A stretch of 5,930 nt of DNA from Acidobacteriota bacterium (GTDB lineage Bacteria > Acidobacteriota > Aminicenantia > UBA2199): NCBI GenBank assembly GCA_028749105.1, contig JAQUQF010000117.1, positions 1 to 5,930 on the forward strand, given 5' to 3'. The position numbers and the translations under genes are program-made. Positions 5,333 through 5,930 of this stretch are shown here, in pieces (position 1 is the stretch's first letter; every line of letters starts with the position of its first letter). The notes beneath the pieces were generated by a model. The model was not told the DNA's origin. It saw nothing but the letters and a program-made list of their open reading frames with translations, and did not search any database.

Positions 5333-5930
5333 CTAGAGTTGGATGCCCAGGCCCAGGGCGGCGTGGAAGCCGCCCAGGTTGCTGCGGACACCGTCGATCT
5401 TGTCCGCGGCATACATGTAGCCCGCGGATATCTCCGCGAAAATGTTGCGGTAGAGGCCATAGGTGAAGGCCAGGCTGCCGCGCAGGCCCAGGCCCCGCTG
5501 GCGGGCCTCCACCGTGCGGATGATCTCATCCGTCTTCATGTCGCTGACCGCAGATTCGATGGCGTTGGCGATACTGCAGATTCCGATCTCGGCGCGCACC
5601 CCGAGCTCCTTGGGCTCGAAATAGCCGATGTAGAGGCCGCCGCCGCCGGCGAACACCCTCTTGCCCAGCGTGCGCTCAACGAGAGCGTCGGGCTCGAACG
5701 AGCTCTTCTTTTCCCAGCTTTTCCAGCTGTCGCGCAGGGGGAAATAACCGTGGCTGGCCCACAGGTATAGGTTCCCGGAAAAGGCGTAGGCGGCCTTCGC
5801 CTCGAAATAAACCTTGTTCCGGCTCTCCTGGGCCGTGAAGTTGTTTTGGGCCACGTTCAATCCGACGCCGTACAGGTTGAGGATCAACCGCCCGCGCTCA
5901 GCCGATAGTGAGCCCGCGAATATGAGAAAG
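5333..5930 (-). CDS. Putative outer-membrane beta-barrel protein (5' partial)
   Basis: The frame is open from the right edge of the window to the TAG at 5333-5335, giving 198 visible residues. The first visible residues (FLIFAGSLSAERG) look like the hydrophobic end and cleavage region of a secretion signal, so the true start lies only a little beyond the edge; a TTG at 5887 is internal to the mature protein and is not the start. The mature part shows repeated alternating aromatic/small-residue strands typical of small outer-membrane barrels: KVYFEAKAAYAF, NLYLWASHGYF, GGGLYIGYF, LGVRAEIGI, LGLRGSLAFTYGLY, NIFAEISAGYMYA and a final GFHAALGLGIQL. The number suggests about eight strands. The protein ends in Leu, not the more usual terminal Phe. 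It is followed after 15 nt by the lipoprotein gene. The specific family is not recognised; the topology call is inference from the sequence pattern. Confidence 0.75.
   Translation of the reverse strand, partial: FLIFAGSLSAERGRLILNLYGVGLNVAQNNFTAQESRNKVYFEAKAAYAFSGNLYLWASHGYFPLRDSWKSWEKKSSFEPDALVERTLGKRVFAGGGGLYIGYFEPKELGVRAEIGICSIANAIESAVSDMKTDEIIRTVEARQRGLGLRGSLAFTYGLYRNIFAEISAGYMYAADKIDGVRSNLGGFHAALGLGIQL

Noticed and set aside
4403..5770. Open frames on the + strand opposite the lipoprotein and barrel genes (220 and 203 residues)
   Set aside because: The - strand frames show a lipoprotein signal, tandem repeats and barrel strands with proper spacing and a ribosome-binding site; the + strand frames have none of these and are Ala/Gly/Arg/Val-rich.
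5885..5887. TTG at 5887 (- strand) as the start of the barrel protein
   Set aside because: The frame continues to the window edge and upstream codons encode the end of a signal peptide, so the true start is outside the window.

Overview
This GC-rich window (roughly two-thirds G+C by eye) comes from a bacterial chromosome. It holds the end of a translation and ribosome-maturation operon on the + strand and, facing it, an unrelated two-gene cell-envelope unit on the - strand. The outer-membrane-type barrel protein and the lipoprotein indicate a diderm (Gram-negative-type) cell. The gene order, composition, divergent protein sequences and the style of the AT-rich intergenic repeat suggest a little-studied environmental lineage, with the Acidobacteriota/Aminicenantota area as a loose guess. 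Nothing here fixes the taxonomy.

The + strand operon covers positions 1-4331. It starts inside infB (translation initiation factor IF-2; its 5' end lies outside the window), followed by rbfA (30S maturation factor), an nrnA-like DHH/DHHA1 phosphoesterase and truB (tRNA pseudouridine-55 synthase). The genes are tightly packed: 15 nt separate infB and rbfA, 20 nt overlap between rbfA and nrnA, and an ATGA overlap joins nrnA and truB. This matches the well-known bacterial infB-rbfA-(nrnA)-truB cluster, which links translation initiation, small-subunit assembly, short-RNA turnover and tRNA modification. Neither ribF nor rpsO follows truB, so the operon appears to end there. A perfect 11-bp inverted repeat lies just upstream of truB.

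Positions 4332-4468 hold an AT-rich imperfect inverted repeat built from short words such as GGTGCTT and ATTTGGAATTT. It is sharply different in composition from its surroundings. It fills the gap between the converging genes and runs into the lipoprotein gene, supplying that gene's last codons and its stop.

The - strand unit covers 4433 to the right edge. It is transcribed leftward and encodes first a secreted beta-barrel protein whose start is outside the window, then, 15 nt later, a lipoprotein with two tandem repeats of about 70 residues and a Trp-containing beta-rich C-terminal domain. I do not recognise a specific function for either. No RNA gene, CRISPR array or transposase is visible, and apart from the repeat the window reads as an ordinary housekeeping locus beside an uncharacterised surface-protein pair.
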